In this document: piece by piece, positions 59,663 to 64,000 of the stretch | How the letters are laid out: each line of letters begins with the position of its first letter | How positions within the stretch are numbered: position 1 is the stretch's first letter | Source of the DNA: Oscillospiraceae bacterium | Lineage (GTDB): Bacteria; Bacillota; Clostridia; Oscillospirales; Acutalibacteraceae | Length of the DNA stretch: 64,000 bases | Direction of reading: 5' to 3' | Assembly (NCBI GenBank): GCA_025757685.1 | Contig: CP107220.1 | Span: forward strand, 1,071,001-1,135,000 | The notes under the pieces: generated by a model | The model's database searches: none | Told to the model about the DNA's origin: nothing | Seen by the model: the letters and a program-made list of their open reading frames with translations, nothing else | Translations under genes and position numbers: made by a program

Positions 59663-60076
59663 TCAATAAGGAAACGGCATTAAATCCCTGAGGTGCACAA
59701 CGGTGCCGTCGTTATCCACCACCACTTGTATATCGTTTGCATGACTGAATTGCTCCATAAATTCTCGGCAAGCGCCGCAAGGCGGCAACACTTTTCCGTT
59801 TTTGTTCACGGCAATCACCATGTCAATATCAAATTCGCCTGCGGTAATCATTGTGGACAAGGCATTTCGTTCAGCGCACATGCCCAAAGAGCAATCGGTG
59901 TCCACGCACACCCCTGTGAAAATACGACCTTGCTTTGTGCATACAGCTGCGCCGACACCGCCGGAACACATTTGTTCACTGATCACCTGGGGAACTGCAA
60001 CGGCTTTTGCCGCCAGATATAGCTTTTGAATTTGCTCATCCTGTATCGTATGATGACTGTATTTTTTCTTAATCAT
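59663..60076 (-). CDS. cdd: Cytidine deaminase
   Basis: 137 residues of the cytidine deaminase family, converting cytidine and deoxycytidine to uridine forms. The zinc and proton-relay motifs are 'CAERNAL' and 'PPCGACREF'. The N-terminal basic stretch 'IKKKYSHH' is unusual. I choose the ATG at 60076 with AGGTG six bases before it, not the GTG three codons upstream. Probably in one unit with the PARG-like gene that ends 24 bases before it. Confidence 0.9.
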   Translation of the reverse strand: MIKKKYSHHTIQDEQIQKLYLAAKAVAVPQVISEQMCSGGVGAAVCTKQGRIFTGVCVDTDCSLGMCAERNALSTMITAGEFDIDMVIAVNKNGKVLPPCGACREFMEQFSHANDIQVVVDNDGTVVHLRDLMPFPY

Positions 60077-60100
60077 TTGCAACACCTATAAATATGGTTT

Positions 60101-60943
60101 CTATCCTTGCTCCTGCCCAAGTATCTTGGAAAACACATTATAATTATCGTCGGGCTTTCCATTACTTTTAATGGCAAAAACGACTTTAGAAAAACTATGT
60201 TTATAAAGTTCTTCTTGCAGCACTTCACGAAAGGCCCGGGCCACCAATTCCGGCGGATTGCGAAAAGCACCGCAGCCGAAGGCGCCTAATACAACCGTGG
60301 TAACTTGGTGTTCCATGGCCACACGGCATATTTCCCGAATCCGCGACATAAATAGGGCTTTCAAATCGCTCGGTGTAATATGCACCGGCTCACCAAGATA
60401 TGGTGCAGCGCAAGTGAGCACATCCACCCGGAACCATTGCTCCCTGGGTAATAACTGCGGCACCGGCTGATCGTCTTTGAAAACCACTACTTCCGGCGTA
60501 TAGACCACACGGTCCGTAAACAGATGATCCGCCCGATTGCGATGAAATTGATAATACTCCGCCTGGGCACAGGGTGCAAAAAGGCAGGGATACAAATTAC
60601 TACTACGGCACAAACATTCCTCTTGAGCCATAGCGCCATGCTCTACGCCACCACCAGCGTAATGGGGATTAGCGAAGTTTAGCACCGCAACTCGCTTCTG
60701 CTCATTTCCATTGCGTAGATACTTGCGCGCTGCAGAAAAGGTGGTATCAGCTACCACTTCCACATCACACGAATCAAAGTAAAGCCATTTGCCAAAATAA
60801 GCAGCCTGATTATTATCCCAAAATACAGGATACACCACAGTATCAGCCTTGGACTTCATTGTTTCAGCGCGCAGAAATGGGTCCGTTTGGATACGGTGCA
60901 TTGTATCGTTAAAGCAATCTATAAGCTGGTGCGCATTAGCCAT
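60101..60943 (-). CDS. PARG-like macrodomain protein (TIGR02452 family)
   Basis: 280 residues. The signature 'NPHYAGGGVEHGAMAQEECL' holds the GGG-x-QEE poly(ADP-ribose) glycohydrolase motif of bacterial-type PARGs, and 'VLGAFGCGAFRNPPELVA' is the second macrodomain loop. Such enzymes remove ADP-ribose from proteins. The ATG at 60943 has GGAGGGATC before it; 32 upstream codons are rejected. It precedes cdd and the GNAT gene, suggesting a nucleotide-salvage or ADP-ribose-processing unit. Confidence 0.88.
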   Translation of the reverse strand: MANAHQLIDCFNDTMHRIQTDPFLRAETMKSKADTVVYPVFWDNNQAAYFGKWLYFDSCDVEVVADTTFSAARKYLRNGNEQKRVAVLNFANPHYAGGGVEHGAMAQEECLCRSSNLYPCLFAPCAQAEYYQFHRNRADHLFTDRVVYTPEVVVFKDDQPVPQLLPREQWFRVDVLTCAAPYLGEPVHITPSDLKALFMSRIREICRVAMEHQVTTVVLGAFGCGAFRNPPELVARAFREVLQEELYKHSFSKVVFAIKSNGKPDDNYNVFSKILGQEQG

Positions 60944-61012
60944 AATGATCCCTCCACCAATCATTATAGCGAAAACAGAAATATACCGCAATATACAAAC
61001 AGCAGATGAGAT

Positions 61013-61037
61013 AAAAAAAGCGTGGCACCGGCCACGC
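61013..61037 (-). terminator. Second terminator of the rRNA operon
   Basis: Minus-strand GCGTGGC pairs with GCCACGC around CGGT, followed by seven Ts. Confidence 0.85.
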
Positions 61038-61054
61038 AAAAGTAAAAATATAAG

Positions 61055-61083
61055 AAAAAGCCTCTCACAAAAGTGAGAGGCTT
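61055..61083 (-). terminator. First terminator of the rRNA operon
   Basis: Minus-strand AAGCCTCTCAC pairs with GTGAGAGGCTT around TTTT, followed by TTTC, directly after 5S. Confidence 0.9.
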
Positions 61084-61085
61084 AT

Positions 61086-61201
61086 GTCGGCACAGACCTA
61101 TTTTTCCAGGCAGTCGCCCGCCAAGTATCTTCGGCACGAATGAGCTTAACTACCGTGTTCGGGATGGGAACGGGTGGACCCTCATCGTAATAAGCACCGA
61201 C
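61086..61201 (-). rRNA. rrf: 5S ribosomal RNA
   Basis: 116 bases. The ends GTCGG and CCGAC pair as helix I, and the conserved core 'CCCATCCCGAACACGG' (minus strand) is present. Downstream of two tRNAs in the rRNA operon. Confidence 0.93.
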
Positions 61202-61265
61202 TGACTGTGATGAAAAAGTCACAGTATTTGAAGAAATGACCTGTTGGCAATACCTAAGGTCAAAA

Positions 61266-61340
61266 TGGTGACCCGTAGGAGAATCGAACTCCTGTTTTCG
61301 CCGTGAGAGGGCGATGTCTTAACCGCTTGACCAACGGGCC
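61266..61340 (-). tRNA. tRNA-Glu (anticodon CUC)
   Basis: Cloverleaf on the minus strand. The acceptor GGCCCGT pairs with ACGGGTC, the anticodon arm is TCGCC-CTCTCAC-GGCGA with anticodon CUC, and the T arm has GTTCGAT. CCA is encoded. It reads GAG codons. Confidence 0.88.
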
Positions 61341-61345
61341 ACTGA

Positions 61346-61422
61346 TGGTACACCATCAGGGACTCGAACCCTGGACACCCTGATTAAGAGTCAGGTGCTC
61401 TAGCCAACTGAGCTAATGGTGC
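61346..61422 (-). tRNA. tRNA-Lys (anticodon CUU)
   Basis: Minus-strand cloverleaf. Acceptor GCACCAT with ATGGTGT, D arm 'AGCTCAGTTGG', anticodon arm CCTGA-CTCTTAA-TCAGG with anticodon CUU, T arm 'GGTTCGAGTCC', encoded CCA. Five bases separate it from tRNA-Glu. It reads AAG codons. Confidence 0.92.
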
Positions 61423-61518
61423 ATAGCTCACATCATTCAAGGCATATACCCTGAAAACTAAATACAGATAAAGCGTAGTGGAACTCTAACAATTGCCTGA
61501 CACATAATCTAACTTGTT

Positions 61519-64000
<2,482 letters not shown>

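Overview
The window is chromosomal DNA from a GC-rich (by eye somewhat over 50% GC), low-motility, spore-forming Clostridia-type Firmicute, most likely an Oscillospirales/Ruminococcaceae gut commensal. I infer this from the sporulation genes (spoVAC, spoVAE, cotJA, cotJB), the YfmF/YfmH M16 peptidase pair, clear sigma-A promoters with 17-base spacers, a dockerin-bearing secreted protein, a bile salt hydrolase-type enzyme, and host- or plant-glycan genes for fucose, maltodextrin and beta-glucosides. No species can be named from the sequence alone.

Layout. 1-2.4 kb is the end of a leftward surface-polysaccharide cluster (partial hydroxyacid dehydrogenase, sugar-phosphate transferase, HpcH-type aldolase, hexapeptide acyltransferase). 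2.8-10.9 kb is a leftward maltodextrin operon: binding protein, two permeases, MsmX-type ATPase, MalQ and GlgP. 11-18 kb holds an alanine/sodium symporter, the overlapping set yfmF-yfmH-lgt-folD, and three small unknown genes. 18.1-22.9 kb holds phosphoesterases, a zinc-ribbon membrane protein, a YlmH-type S4 protein, a Cof phosphatase and GtrA. 23.2-28.9 kb is a tandem pair of large YfhO-type membrane proteins. Next comes a deletion scar joining the start of eutA to the end of eutC. 29.4-34.7 kb is a fucose operon with a divergent AraC regulator. 34.8-35.9 kb is an AT-richer gene (DUF4839-like) behind a long structured leader. 36-45 kb holds a GH3 glucosidase, an SCP2 protein, spoVAC/spoVAE without spoVAD, an orphan ABC ATPase, dUTPase, an MazF/NdoA toxin without an adjacent antitoxin, cotJAB without cotJC, and unknowns. 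45.5-49 kb holds a ROK kinase, a REP-associated transposase that carries two REP elements inside its own reading frame, a FliB-type protein and a choloylglycine hydrolase. 49.2-58.5 kb is the most unusual part: two ECF sigma factor modules point toward each other. Each has a putative single-pass membrane anti-sigma partner, and the two partners share a short cytoplasmic motif. One partner carries an extracellular leucine-rich-repeat sensor and is followed by a 1602-residue secreted LRR protein ending in a dockerin. 58.5-61 kb holds a small secreted protein, a GNAT, cytidine deaminase and a PARG-like macrodomain protein. 61-64 kb is a leftward rRNA operon end: 23S (partial), tRNA-Lys, tRNA-Glu, 5S and tandem terminators.

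Working together. The maltodextrin operon imports alpha-glucans and breaks them down by disproportionation and phosphorolysis. The fucose operon converts L-fucose to dihydroxyacetone phosphate and lactaldehyde. GtrA and the YfhO pair look like the flipping and transfer steps of a cell-envelope glycosylation pathway. The ECF/LRR/dockerin locus looks like a surface-sensing system that controls its own secreted adhesin or scaffold component. No CRISPR array, prophage or complete insertion sequence other than the REP-associated transposase was seen.
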